Shown piece by piece: positions 35,761-43,997 of a DNA stretch of 52,382 nt. Each line of letters begins with the position of its first letter. Position 1 is the first letter of the stretch. The DNA comes from Armatimonadota bacterium (lineage in GTDB: Bacteria; Armatimonadota; UBA10988). Location of the stretch: NCBI GenBank assembly GCA_016235455.1, contig JACRKZ010000181.1, positions 1-52,382 on the forward strand, in the 5' to 3' direction. The notes beneath the pieces are model-generated. The model worked only from the letters and a program-made list of their open reading frames with translations, ran no database searches and was not told the DNA's origin. Both the position numbers and the translations under genes were made by a program.

Positions 35761-38697
35761 TTGGTCGCACTCCTGCTGATGATGGCGCTGACGGCACCCG
35801 ACAGCGGTCTGGCGCTCGGCGCCGACGGCCCGGTCTACGAGGTCACCGACCCCGCGCTGGCCCTGACCGATGAGGTCACCCTGGAGGCCTGGGTACAAGG
35901 CGGCGGCGGCCGTATCCTCGACAAGATCACCCCGGGCGGACAGGATGGCTTCCTGCTCGACGCCTGGCCGGCGGGCACGCCGCGCCTGATCACCGCCGCC
36001 GGCCAATTGCGCTGCGATGCGCCGCTGGCCACCGACCGCTGGTCCCATGTGGTCGGTGTCTACAGCGCCAGCCGCCAGATTGCCCGGCTCTTTCTGGACG
36101 GGCGCGAGGTGGCTAACCGCACCGAGGGCCCGTGGCCGGCGCTGGCGCCCAACGACCTGCCGCTTCGCATCGGCGTCGACCAGACCGGTGGCAGTCGCTT
36201 CGCGGGGCGCATCCGCCAGGCGGCGGTCTACCGGCGCGCGCTGAGCGCCGAGGAGGTCGCGCGTCGCACGGCCGACCCCGCCGCGCAACTGGACGGCGTG
36301 CTCGGCGACTGGTCGTTCGTCGAGCCGGCCCCCGCCAAGCTGCGGCCGGCCGCGGGCGCCCTGGTGCTCACCGGGCCGACGGTCTTCGCGGGTACGGCGC
36401 CCGCGCCCGCGGAGCCGCTCAGCCTGTGGTACCGCCAGCCGGGCCGGCGCTGGACCGAGGCGCTGTTGCTGGGCAACGGCCGGCTCGGCGCTATGGTGGC
36501 CGGCGGCGTGCCGCGCGAGACCGTCTGGCTCAACGACGACACGCTGTGGTCGGGCGGCCCAGGTCATTGGCAGAACCCCGAGGCATTGGCCGCTCTGCCC
36601 GAGATCCGCCGGCTGGTCTTCGCGGGCAAGATGGCCGAGGCCCACGCACTCACCCGGCAGAAGATGCACGGCACGTACAACCAGTGCTACGAGCCCGCGG
36701 GCGAGCTGTGGCTCGAACTCCCCGAAGGCGGCGAGGTCACCGACTACCGCCGCGACCTCGACCTGCGGCGCGGCGTGGCCACCGTCAGCTACCAGCGCGA
36801 CGGCGCGCGCTACACCCGCGAGGCCTTCTCCTCCGCGGCCGACCAGTGCCTGGTGCTGCGCCTGACCTGTGACAAGGCCCGGTCGCTGAGCCTGCGCGCC
36901 GGCCTGCACACGCCGTTGCGGGGCACGCTCGCCGTCGAGGATGGCGACCTGGTCCTGCACGGCCGCGCGCCAGCCCATGCCGATCCCAGCTACGCCGGCT
37001 CGCGCGTGACCTATGCCGACGACCGCGGCATGCGCTACACCGTGCGCCTGCGGCCGCTCACCCGCGGCACGGTGCAGGCGACCGCCGATGGCCTGACCAT
37101 CGACGGCGCCGACGAGGTGCTGCTGCTGCTCAGTGTCCGCACCAGCTTCAACGGACCCGACCAGGACCCGCTCCGAGCCGGGCGCGACGACGCGGCACTG
37201 GCCAAGGCCGATCTCGCCGCCGCGGCTACCAGGCCGTTCGCCGAGCTGTTGGCCCGCCACACCGCCGACCACGGCGCGCTGATGGACCGCGTCCGGCTGG
37301 ACCTCGGCACGGCGCCCGCCATGCCCACCGACGAGCGGCTCAAGGCCTATCGACCCGGCGCCGACCCGGCGTTGGCCGCGCTGTACTACCAGTTCGGCCG
37401 CTACCTGCTCGTCTCGGGCTCGCGGCCCGGCTCGCAGCCGCTCAACCTGCAGGGCATCTGGAACGTCGACCTCAACCCCGCCTGGAGCGCCAACTGGACG
37501 CTCAACTGCAACGCGCAGATCAACTACTGGGGTTGCGAACAGGCCAACCTGGGCGACCTGTCCGAGCCCATCCGCCGCATGACCGCCGAGTTGATGCCCG
37601 ATGGCGCCAAGACGGCCCGCGAGATGTTCGGCGCCGACGGCTGGGTGGCCTTCCACAACACCGACTTGTGGCGTGGCGCCGCGCCGGTCGACGGCGACCC
37701 GCTGTGGTTCATCTTCCAGGTGGGTGGCGCCTGGCTCTGCCAGCATGTCTGGGAGCACTACGCCTTCACACGCGACGACGCCTATCTGCGGCAGGCCTGG
37801 CCGGTGCTCAGCGGCGCCGCGCGCTACTACCTGGACACGCTGGTGCCCGAGCCCAAGCACGGCTGGCTGGTGGATGTGCCGGCCACCAACTTCGAGAACA
37901 CCTACCGCACGCCGGACGGGCAGACAGCCTCGGTGTGCGCCGCTCCGACCGCCGATGTGGAGATGATCGGCGAGCTGTTCGACAACGTGGTCGCCGCCAG
38001 CCGCATCCTCGGCGTTGAGCCGGAGCTGGCCCAGAGGGTGGGCGCCGCGCGGGCCAAGCTGCCGCCGCTGCAGGTCAGCCCACGCACCGGCCAGCTCCAG
38101 GAGTGGATGGACGACTGGGACCACGCCGACGCACGCAACGGGCAGATGCTCAGCCTGTGGGGCCTGATCTGTGGCACGAGCATCGACCGCCGACGCACGC
38201 CGGAGTTGGCGGCGGCGACTCGCCGGGCCATGATCGACCGGCGCATCTGGGAACCCTACGGCGGCACGGCCAGCAGTTGGACCGGCAGCTTCGCCTCCAA
38301 CGGCTTCGCGCGGCTGGGCGACCGCGACAACGCCGCCATGGTGCTCGACAACCACCTGGCCCGCTCGGTCAATCCGAACCTGACGGCGCACTTTGCCGGC
38401 GCCGGCTCAGCCTTCCAGATCGACGGCAACATGGGCCAGATGGCCGCCATCGGCCTCATGCTGCTGCAGTCGTCCGCCGACGAGATCGAGCTGCTGCCGG
38501 CACCGCCCAAGGCCTGGGCCAACGGCTCGGTCACGGGCCTGCGCGCGCGCGGCGGGTTCTCAGTCGACCTGACCTGGCGCGACGGCGCCCTGACCGCCGC
38601 CGCCGTGCGCTCGGCCACGGGCGGCAAGACGCGCCTACGCTACGGCGACCAGGTGCGCGAGATCGCGTTGACGCCAGGCCAGGCCTGGCACTGGTAG
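35761..38697 (+). CDS. GH95 alpha-L-fucosidase with N-terminal LamG-like domain
   Basis: A 978-residue secreted enzyme. A hydrophobic leader (ALLLMMALTAPDSGLALG) precedes a concanavalin-like lectin domain (about 25-190). The GH95 fold then begins at EALLLGNGRLGAMVAGGV and LNDDTLWSGGP. Catalytic residues match the GH95 pattern: Asn582 and Asn584 in TLNCN, Glu781 in LQEWMDD and Asp888 in FQIDGNMG. The family hydrolyses alpha-1,2-linked fucose with inversion; some members act on galactose. No ATG precedes the leader in frame, so TTG 35761 with AGGAGC seven bases upstream is taken as the start. The following gene begins 10 bp later. Confidence 0.92.
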   Translation: MVALLLMMALTAPDSGLALGADGPVYEVTDPALALTDEVTLEAWVQGGGGRILDKITPGGQDGFLLDAWPAGTPRLITAAGQLRCDAPLATDRWSHVVGVYSASRQIARLFLDGREVANRTEGPWPALAPNDLPLRIGVDQTGGSRFAGRIRQAAVYRRALSAEEVARRTADPAAQLDGVLGDWSFVEPAPAKLRPAAGALVLTGPTVFAGTAPAPAEPLSLWYRQPGRRWTEALLLGNGRLGAMVAGGVPRETVWLNDDTLWSGGPGHWQNPEALAALPEIRRLVFAGKMAEAHALTRQKMHGTYNQCYEPAGELWLELPEGGEVTDYRRDLDLRRGVATVSYQRDGARYTREAFSSAADQCLVLRLTCDKARSLSLRAGLHTPLRGTLAVEDGDLVLHGRAPAHADPSYAGSRVTYADDRGMRYTVRLRPLTRGTVQATADGLTIDGADEVLLLLSVRTSFNGPDQDPLRAGRDDAALAKADLAAAATRPFAELLARHTADHGALMDRVRLDLGTAPAMPTDERLKAYRPGADPALAALYYQFGRYLLVSGSRPGSQPLNLQGIWNVDLNPAWSANWTLNCNAQINYWGCEQANLGDLSEPIRRMTAELMPDGAKTAREMFGADGWVAFHNTDLWRGAAPVDGDPLWFIFQVGGAWLCQHVWEHYAFTRDDAYLRQAWPVLSGAARYYLDTLVPEPKHGWLVDVPATNFENTYRTPDGQTASVCAAPTADVEMIGELFDNVVAASRILGVEPELAQRVGAARAKLPPLQVSPRTGQLQEWMDDWDHADARNGQMLSLWGLICGTSIDRRRTPELAAATRRAMIDRRIWEPYGGTASSWTGSFASNGFARLGDRDNAAMVLDNHLARSVNPNLTAHFAGAGSAFQIDGNMGQMAAIGLMLLQSSADEIELLPAPPKAWANGSVTGLRARGGFSVDLTWRDGALTAAAVRSATGGKTRLRYGDQVREIALTPGQAWHW

Positions 38698-38707
38698 GAG
38701 GTGTGCG

Positions 38708-39772
38708 ATGAAGCTGGCTCTGACCTCGCCGCACCATGGCGACCTGCTCTCGGCGGCGGACGGACGTATGGTGGGCGACCGGCTCTACCTCACGGCGCGC
38801 GGCACGGCGCCACACCAGGGCCTGGTCACGGTGAACGGGCTGCCCGTCAACGCCGACGGCGGCGCGTTCGCCGTGGAAGTGCCCATCGACGAGCCGACCA
38901 CCCGCGTCGTGGCCACGTGTGGCGACGAACGCGCCTCGATCACGGTGCATCGGCCGCTGACCGGAGACCCGGTCTATCGCTTCTCCACCGACGACAACAT
39001 CGACTGGCTGCGCGACCTGGCCGCCGATGCCGGCGCCTATGGCAGCCTGTTCGACCATCCGTACCTGGGCTTCTGGCACGACCTGCACACGCGCTACGGC
39101 CTGCGCGTCCAGCACAACATCTACTGGCACGACCAGGCCGGCTTCGACCTGAGCCACATGCCCGAACGCTGGCGTGGCGAGTTCGCCGACCACGCCGACT
39201 GGCTGCGGTTGACCTTCCACGCCGATGCCGACGAGCCAGCCTGCCCCTATGCCACCGCGGGCTACGATGAGGTCGGCGCCGACTTCGACCGCGTCACCAA
39301 CGAGATCATGCGCTTCGCCGGCGAGCACAGCCTGAGCACCTTCACCACACTGCACTGGGGCACGGCCACGGCCGAAGGCTGCCGCGCCCTGGCCGACCGC
39401 GGCATGAAGGGCCTGGCCGGCTACTTCCACCTGCATGGCGACCAACCGGCGGTGGCCTATCACCTGGACGCGGCGACCACCGCCAATCTGGCCGCGCGCG
39501 ACGCGTGGCACGATGCGGAACTGGGTCTGTGGTTCGTCAAGCACGACCTGGTGGCCAACTGCTGGCTTCCGGCCCAGGTGCGCGGGCAGCTCGACGCGGT
39601 CTGGGCCAACCCGCACCGCCGACAGCTCATGGAGGTGATGATCCACGAGCAGTACTTCCGGCCGGAGAAGCGCTACTACCAGCCGGACGTGAAGCAGCGC
39701 GTGATCGAGACAGTGGCCTGGCTCGATGAGCACGGGTACCGGTCGGTGCTGTGGGAGGAGGTGTTGGTGTAG
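38708..39772 (+). CDS. Polysaccharide deacetylase-like barrel protein with N-terminal Ig-like domain
   Basis: A 354-residue protein. Residues 1-85 are beta-sandwich-like (DRLYLTARGTAPHQ, GLVTVNGLPVNADGG). The rest is a (beta/alpha) barrel of the glycoside hydrolase/deacetylase superfamily, with FSTDDNIDWLRDLA (acidic pair) at the start, DWLRLTFHADAD, TTLHWGTAT and LAGYFHLHG. The classic NodB TFDDG is replaced by STDDN, so deacetylase chemistry is uncertain. There is no signal peptide, so it may be cytosolic. AGGAGGTG (38696-38703) spans the fucosidase stop and serves this ATG, a tight operon with GH95. Its stop is one base from the convergent deacetylase stop. Confidence 0.8.
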   Translation: MKLALTSPHHGDLLSAADGRMVGDRLYLTARGTAPHQGLVTVNGLPVNADGGAFAVEVPIDEPTTRVVATCGDERASITVHRPLTGDPVYRFSTDDNIDWLRDLAADAGAYGSLFDHPYLGFWHDLHTRYGLRVQHNIYWHDQAGFDLSHMPERWRGEFADHADWLRLTFHADADEPACPYATAGYDEVGADFDRVTNEIMRFAGEHSLSTFTTLHWGTATAEGCRALADRGMKGLAGYFHLHGDQPAVAYHLDAATTANLAARDAWHDAELGLWFVKHDLVANCWLPAQVRGQLDAVWANPHRRQLMEVMIHEQYFRPEKRYYQPDVKQRVIETVAWLDEHGYRSVLWEEVLV

Positions 39773-39773
39773 G

Positions 39774-40772
39774 CTACCCGGCCCGCGCCAGCCTCACCTC
39801 GACCCCGTCCGGCCGCGCCTCATACCGCGCCGCGCCGTCCTTGACCTCCACCTCGCGCGTGGTCCCGCCTTGAGTCACGGTCACCCTGGTCCAGCCCGCG
39901 GGCACCTGGGTCACCAGCGTCACCGGCAGGTCGTAGAGCGCCGCGTCCGCGGTGTGTGTCAGGGCCAGGCGGATGGTCTGCTCGGTGGCCTCCAGCACCT
40001 TGACCGTGGCCTTGTCGCGCTCGGTCTCGTACTGGTGGGCGGAGATGTGGTCGGTGACCCACAGGTCGCCACGGTCGGCGCGCTCTTTGATGCCATCGAG
40101 CAGGGGCAGGAAGACCGCCTGCTTCAGCGCCCAGAAGTCCTGGTACTTCCAGTCAGGGACGATGCGCTCCACGCCGTGGATGACCAGGTACTCCAGGCCG
40201 CGGGTGGCGATGGCCTTGTCGGCCAGGGCGAGCATCTGCTCGGTGGTCTGCCAGTGATAGACCGCGCCATGGCCGTCAAAAGTCGGGCGGCTGATCAGAT
40301 GGTGCTCGGCCAGCAGCGTGTCGAGCTGGGCGGCGGTGATGTTCCAGTCATTGGGTCCCACGCCGGGCTGGCCATAGGAGAGCAGTCGGCCCGGCTTGCC
40401 CGGCACCGTGTCGCGGATCCACTTGGCGCAGTCGCCGATCTCGCGCTCTGCCGACTCCATGTCCCGGACGCCCCGGTGGGTCATGGTGTGGTCGCCGTAG
40501 ACCATGCCCTGCTTCCACAGATCCTCGGCCCAGGTCCTTTTGAACTTGTCGAATTCGCCCTTGGCCGGGTTGATGTAGAACGTGGCGATCAGCCCCCGCT
40601 TGACCAGCTCGGGCACGGCCACCTGCCAATGGCTGGGCCAGCCGTCGTCGAACATCAGCATGAAAGCAGCGGTCTTGTCGCCCTGCCAGCGGGCGATGCG
40701 GGTCTCGCCCGGCGCGGCGACAGCGGCGCTGAGCGTCATGGCAAGCAGGAGCAGATGCGGCAGGTGTGTCAT
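39774..40772 (-). CDS. Secreted NodB-type polysaccharide deacetylase
   Basis: A 332-residue enzyme with a signal peptide (LPHLLLLAMTLSAAVAAPG). The NodB domain follows: MLMFDDGWPSHW (catalytic/metal Asp-Asp), ATFYINP and metal-binding GDHTMTHRG (two His). It is expected to remove N- or O-acetyl groups from a glycan outside the cytoplasm, assisting the neighbouring lyase and hydrolases. The C-terminal ~80 residues are beta-rich (VTLVTQVPAGWTRVTV), like an accessory domain. ATG 40772 has only a weak ribosome site (GAAGA). It diverges from the PL8 gene over a 69-bp gap holding a dyad. Confidence 0.87.
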   Translation of the reverse strand: MTHLPHLLLLAMTLSAAVAAPGETRIARWQGDKTAAFMLMFDDGWPSHWQVAVPELVKRGLIATFYINPAKGEFDKFKRTWAEDLWKQGMVYGDHTMTHRGVRDMESAEREIGDCAKWIRDTVPGKPGRLLSYGQPGVGPNDWNITAAQLDTLLAEHHLISRPTFDGHGAVYHWQTTEQMLALADKAIATRGLEYLVIHGVERIVPDWKYQDFWALKQAVFLPLLDGIKERADRGDLWVTDHISAHQYETERDKATVKVLEATEQTIRLALTHTADAALYDLPVTLVTQVPAGWTRVTVTQGGTTREVEVKDGAARYEARPDGVEVRLARAG

Positions 40773-40784
40773 GGCGCGGTCTTC

Positions 40785-40818
40785 GCCGGCGGTCGGCAGG
40801 GACCTGCCAGCCGCCGGC
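40785..40818. promoter_or_regulatory. Dyad between divergent deacetylase and PL8 genes
   Basis: GCCGGCGG (40785-40792) and GGCAGG (40795-40800) are mirrored by CCTGCC (40803-40808) and CCGCCGGC (40811-40818) in a 34-bp dyad. It is centred in the short divergent intergenic space, so it may be a regulator-binding site or an mRNA hairpin. No -10/-35 pair is clear. Confidence 0.4.
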
Positions 40819-40841
40819 GTAATGGCGGTCAGAGTATCGCC

Positions 40842-43800
40842 ATGCGCTATTGCCTGCATACGCTGTTCGTGATCGCCGCCGCACTGCCGAGCCTGGCCGC
40901 CACCTACCCGCTCGACTTCGAGTCGGCGGCCGACGCGGTGGTGTGGCGCGCGTCGGGCGGCACACTGGCCCTCAGCGACGCGCGCGCGCGCCACGGTCGG
41001 CAGAGCCTGCATTTCGCCTGGACTCAGCCCGGCGCCAGCCTGACCTTCGCCGACGCCGAGGCCTTGGCCGCGCTGGCCGTGCTGGGCGAGAAGGACTTCG
41101 CCGGCACTTCGTTCGCCCTCTGGCTGCGTTGGCCGCGGGTCACGCGCGAGGTGCTGCGGGCGGAGTTGCTGGCCGGCGGGCAGGTGGTTGGCCGCGGCTG
41201 GTGGGGCCTGGGCTATGCGGGCTGGCGGCCGCTCGGCGCGCCGTTGGCCGCCTTCGGCTTGACGCGTGGCACGAAGGTCGACGCCGTGCGCCTGACGCCG
41301 CCGGGCGCGGCCGGCGAGCTGTGGATCGACTGGGTGCAGCCGAACCTGCGCGCGCTGCCCGGCCGCAACCCGCAGCATCCGTGGATGGTCAATGGCAACC
41401 TCAAGCTCGATGCGCCGCTGGCCCGACCGGACGACTGGGACACGGTGCGCCTGAGCCGCGATGACCTGGCCGACGGTCGGCCCTGGTTGCCGCGACGTAC
41501 AGCCGCGCCGGCCGACGACCTGGCCCGGCTCACGCAACGGCTGGCCACGGGGCCTGTCGTGCCCGCGCGCGGCCGCGGGCTGGCGCCCGGTGTGCTCGAC
41601 GGGCTCACCGAGGCCGTGCGCAAGACCTGGGGCATCGCCGCCGATGGCAGCCTGCGCGGCGCCGGCACCAGCGCCAGCGACTTCCACAACCCGCCAGGCG
41701 GGCTGTCCACTGCCGACTACTGCCCGCTGCTGGGCCGCTTCCGCGACGCCGCGGCCAAGGCCTCGGCCACCGAGTGGCCGCTGGTCCAGGCGCTGCTGAC
41801 CGATCTGGTGGCCTACACCGTGGACCAGGGCATGGCCTTCGGCAGCGCCTTCGCCGAACCGTTCGGGCCGTATGGCCTGCGCAACCACCTGGCCAGCTTC
41901 CGCGAACTGCGCGCCTGCCTCGACGACCCGGCGCTGCGCCGTGAGTTCGTGCTGCAGGGCGTGCAACTGCTGATGCCGGGCGCGGACGACCCCAGCCGTG
42001 GTCTGCTCGGTCCGGTGCCCTATGGCGATACCGATTGGCTGCACGGCTACCACAACTACCTGCCGCAGATGATCGCCTGCCTGGACGACCCCGCCGACCG
42101 TTGGCAGTTCTGGGGCGCGTACCTGTGGTGCATGGACTACATCACGCTGTCGCCCGACCTGACCGAGCCCGACGGCGGCATGTACCACCATGGCATGGTG
42201 CACTATGGCTACAGCGGCTACTCGTTCCCCGGCCTGGTCAACGCACTGTCGCCGTTCCGCGACACCAGTCTGCGGCCCCGGCCGGCCACGCTGCTGCGGC
42301 TCAAGGAGACGGCGCGCTGGATGGCCTGGACCAGCCAGATGGGCACCGTGCCCAACACCTTCTACGCCCGGCCCGGCAGCAATGTCGGCGCCGCGGGTGC
42401 CGACGTCTACTGGACGCTGGCCCAGTTTGGCTCGGCCGATGGCAAGGAGGCCGTGGACCGTGAGCTCGCCGAGCTGTTCCTGGCCAAGACCGACGCCGCC
42501 AACCCGGTGGCCAAGCAGCTCCTGGCCCAAGGCTACCGGCCGGCCGCGCTGGACGGCCACCGCCCGCAGAACAGCCAGGGCGATACCGTGCATCGGCGCG
42601 GAACCTGGCTGGTCGGCCTCGGCGGCATGCACAACCAGCGCGCCCACGCCGAGTGCTACGGCTGGCTCGAGGATGGCACCAACTACGCCTGGTACACAGC
42701 GCTCGGCGGCCTGATGGTGCTGACGCGCGATGCCACGGGCCGCGTCGACACCGGCTTCGATGAGCGCGGTTGGGACTGGTGCCACTGGCCCGGCACCACC
42801 TCGGCGCGCCACGCCGAGCGCGAGATGTTCAGCCAATACACCTGGTACAGCAGCAACTCGCCGCTGGCCGGCGCGGTGGCGATCGATGGCGACGGCGTGT
42901 GGGCCATAGACGTCCGCTCCCAGGACGCCTCATGCCGCAAGTCGGCCTTCTGCTTCGGCGACCGGATCACCGTGGTCACCTCCGGCATCGCCGGCGGCGG
43001 CGACCGCGCGAAGATGACCACGCTCTACCAGCAGCGCCTGGGCGATGTCGGCGCGCCCGACCTGGCCGCAACGGTCATCGACGGCCGACGTGTCGCGGCG
43101 CTGGGCGAGGAGACACTCGACACGGACAAGCCGCACTGGCTGCTGGACGGTCGCGGCCACGGCTACGTTGTGGCGCCCGGCGGCGGCAAGCTGGTCGTGC
43201 GGCGCGGCGAGCAGTCGTGGTTGTACCCCTATGGCCGCTATCTGAAGGACGCCAAGCAGAATCCCAAGGTGACCAACAGCACGGCCGTCAAGTGGGCCGT
43301 GCCTGGCAGCACGCCCGAGCAGGTCCTGGCCACGCCGCGCGGCGAACGCTACCCGCGAGAGATCGAGGCCTACTACCGGCCGTCGACCGGCGTCTTTGCC
43401 AGCGCCTGGCTCGATCACGGCGCCAAGGCCGAGAGCGCCGACAACGCCTTCACGCTCGTCCCCCAAGCCACTCCCGAGCGGCTGGCCGAACTGGCGCGGG
43501 CCCTGCCCTATCGCCTGGTGCAGCGCACCAACGCCGCGCACGTCCTGCTCGACTTGGCCACGGGCACGTTTGGCTACGCGCTGTTTGAAGCCGGCGCCCT
43601 GGCGGGCGCCGGCCCGCTGCTGAGCGCCTCCCGGCCCTGCTTCGCGCTGAGCCGTCCAGCGGGCGGCGCCTTGCGGCTGGCCGTGGCCTCGTCCGACGGC
43701 CAGGCCAACGGCACCGACGGGGTGACCATGAACCCCGGCACCGGCGGCGGCTATCCGCTGCCCGGCACGCCGCTGGCGCTGACCATCGCCGGGGCATGGC

Positions 43801-43919
43801 AGGTCGATACCGTGAGCCGAGCCGGATGCGCGGTGACGGCCAAGGCCGTGGGCGGGAACACGGAGTTGACGCTCAAGCTGCCCTGGCGGCTGGGGCTGGA
43901 GGTGCGGCTAAAGCGCTGA
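40842..43919 (+). CDS. Polysaccharide lyase family 8-like (chondroitinase/hyaluronate lyase type)
   Basis: A 1025-residue secreted protein (leader CLHTLFVIAAALPSLA). The N-terminal beta-sandwich (about 20-190) resembles the lyase N-terminal domain of chondroitinase ABC. A helical toroid follows with MYHHGMVHYGYSGYS (His449/His450, His454, Tyr455, corresponding to the catalytic His/Tyr region). A beta-sandwich carries AHAECYGWLEDGTNY and WCHWPGTTSA, the PL8 signature-like PGTT. PL8 enzymes cleave uronic-acid polymers by beta-elimination. Arg/Glu catalytic partners are not located with certainty. ATG 40842 has a weak AGAG site. The gene ends near a palindrome shared with the convergent GH106-like gene. 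Confidence 0.85.
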   Translation: MRYCLHTLFVIAAALPSLAATYPLDFESAADAVVWRASGGTLALSDARARHGRQSLHFAWTQPGASLTFADAEALAALAVLGEKDFAGTSFALWLRWPRVTREVLRAELLAGGQVVGRGWWGLGYAGWRPLGAPLAAFGLTRGTKVDAVRLTPPGAAGELWIDWVQPNLRALPGRNPQHPWMVNGNLKLDAPLARPDDWDTVRLSRDDLADGRPWLPRRTAAPADDLARLTQRLATGPVVPARGRGLAPGVLDGLTEAVRKTWGIAADGSLRGAGTSASDFHNPPGGLSTADYCPLLGRFRDAAAKASATEWPLVQALLTDLVAYTVDQGMAFGSAFAEPFGPYGLRNHLASFRELRACLDDPALRREFVLQGVQLLMPGADDPSRGLLGPVPYGDTDWLHGYHNYLPQMIACLDDPADRWQFWGAYLWCMDYITLSPDLTEPDGGMYHHGMVHYGYSGYSFPGLVNALSPFRDTSLRPRPATLLRLKETARWMAWTSQMGTVPNTFYARPGSNVGAAGADVYWTLAQFGSADGKEAVDRELAELFLAKTDAANPVAKQLLAQGYRPAALDGHRPQNSQGDTVHRRGTWLVGLGGMHNQRAHAECYGWLEDGTNYAWYTALGGLMVLTRDATGRVDTGFDERGWDWCHWPGTTSARHAEREMFSQYTWYSSNSPLAGAVAIDGDGVWAIDVRSQDASCRKSAFCFGDRITVVTSGIAGGGDRAKMTTLYQQRLGDVGAPDLAATVIDGRRVAALGEETLDTDKPHWLLDGRGHGYVVAPGGGKLVVRRGEQSWLYPYGRYLKDAKQNPKVTNSTAVKWAVPGSTPEQVLATPRGERYPREIEAYYRPSTGVFASAWLDHGAKAESADNAFTLVPQATPERLAELARALPYRLVQRTNAAHVLLDLATGTFGYALFEAGALAGAGPLLSASRPCFALSRPAGGALRLAVASSDGQANGTDGVTMNPGTGGGYPLPGTPLALTIAGAWQVDTVSRAGCAVTAKAVGGNTELTLKLPWRLGLEVRLKR

Positions 43920-43952
43920 CGAGTGCCGCGGCCCGAGTGGTGTTTGTTGTAC

Positions 43953-43974
43953 CGGCTTCAGCCGGCTGAAGCCG
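43953..43974. repeat. Perfect 22-bp palindrome between convergent genes
   Basis: CGGCTTCAGCC followed by its reverse complement GGCTGAAGCCG, with no spacer. It sits in the 78-bp gap between the PL8 gene and the GH106-like gene. It may terminate both; the sequence resembles common dispersed palindromes of environmental bacteria (recalled, not checked). Confidence 0.65.
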
Positions 43975-43997
43975 ACACACCGAACGCGGCCTGACGC

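Noticed and set aside
35695..38391. 898-codon minus-strand frame opposite the GH95 gene
   Set aside because: The plus strand has complete GH95 catalytic motifs; the antisense product is low-complexity and unrecognisable.
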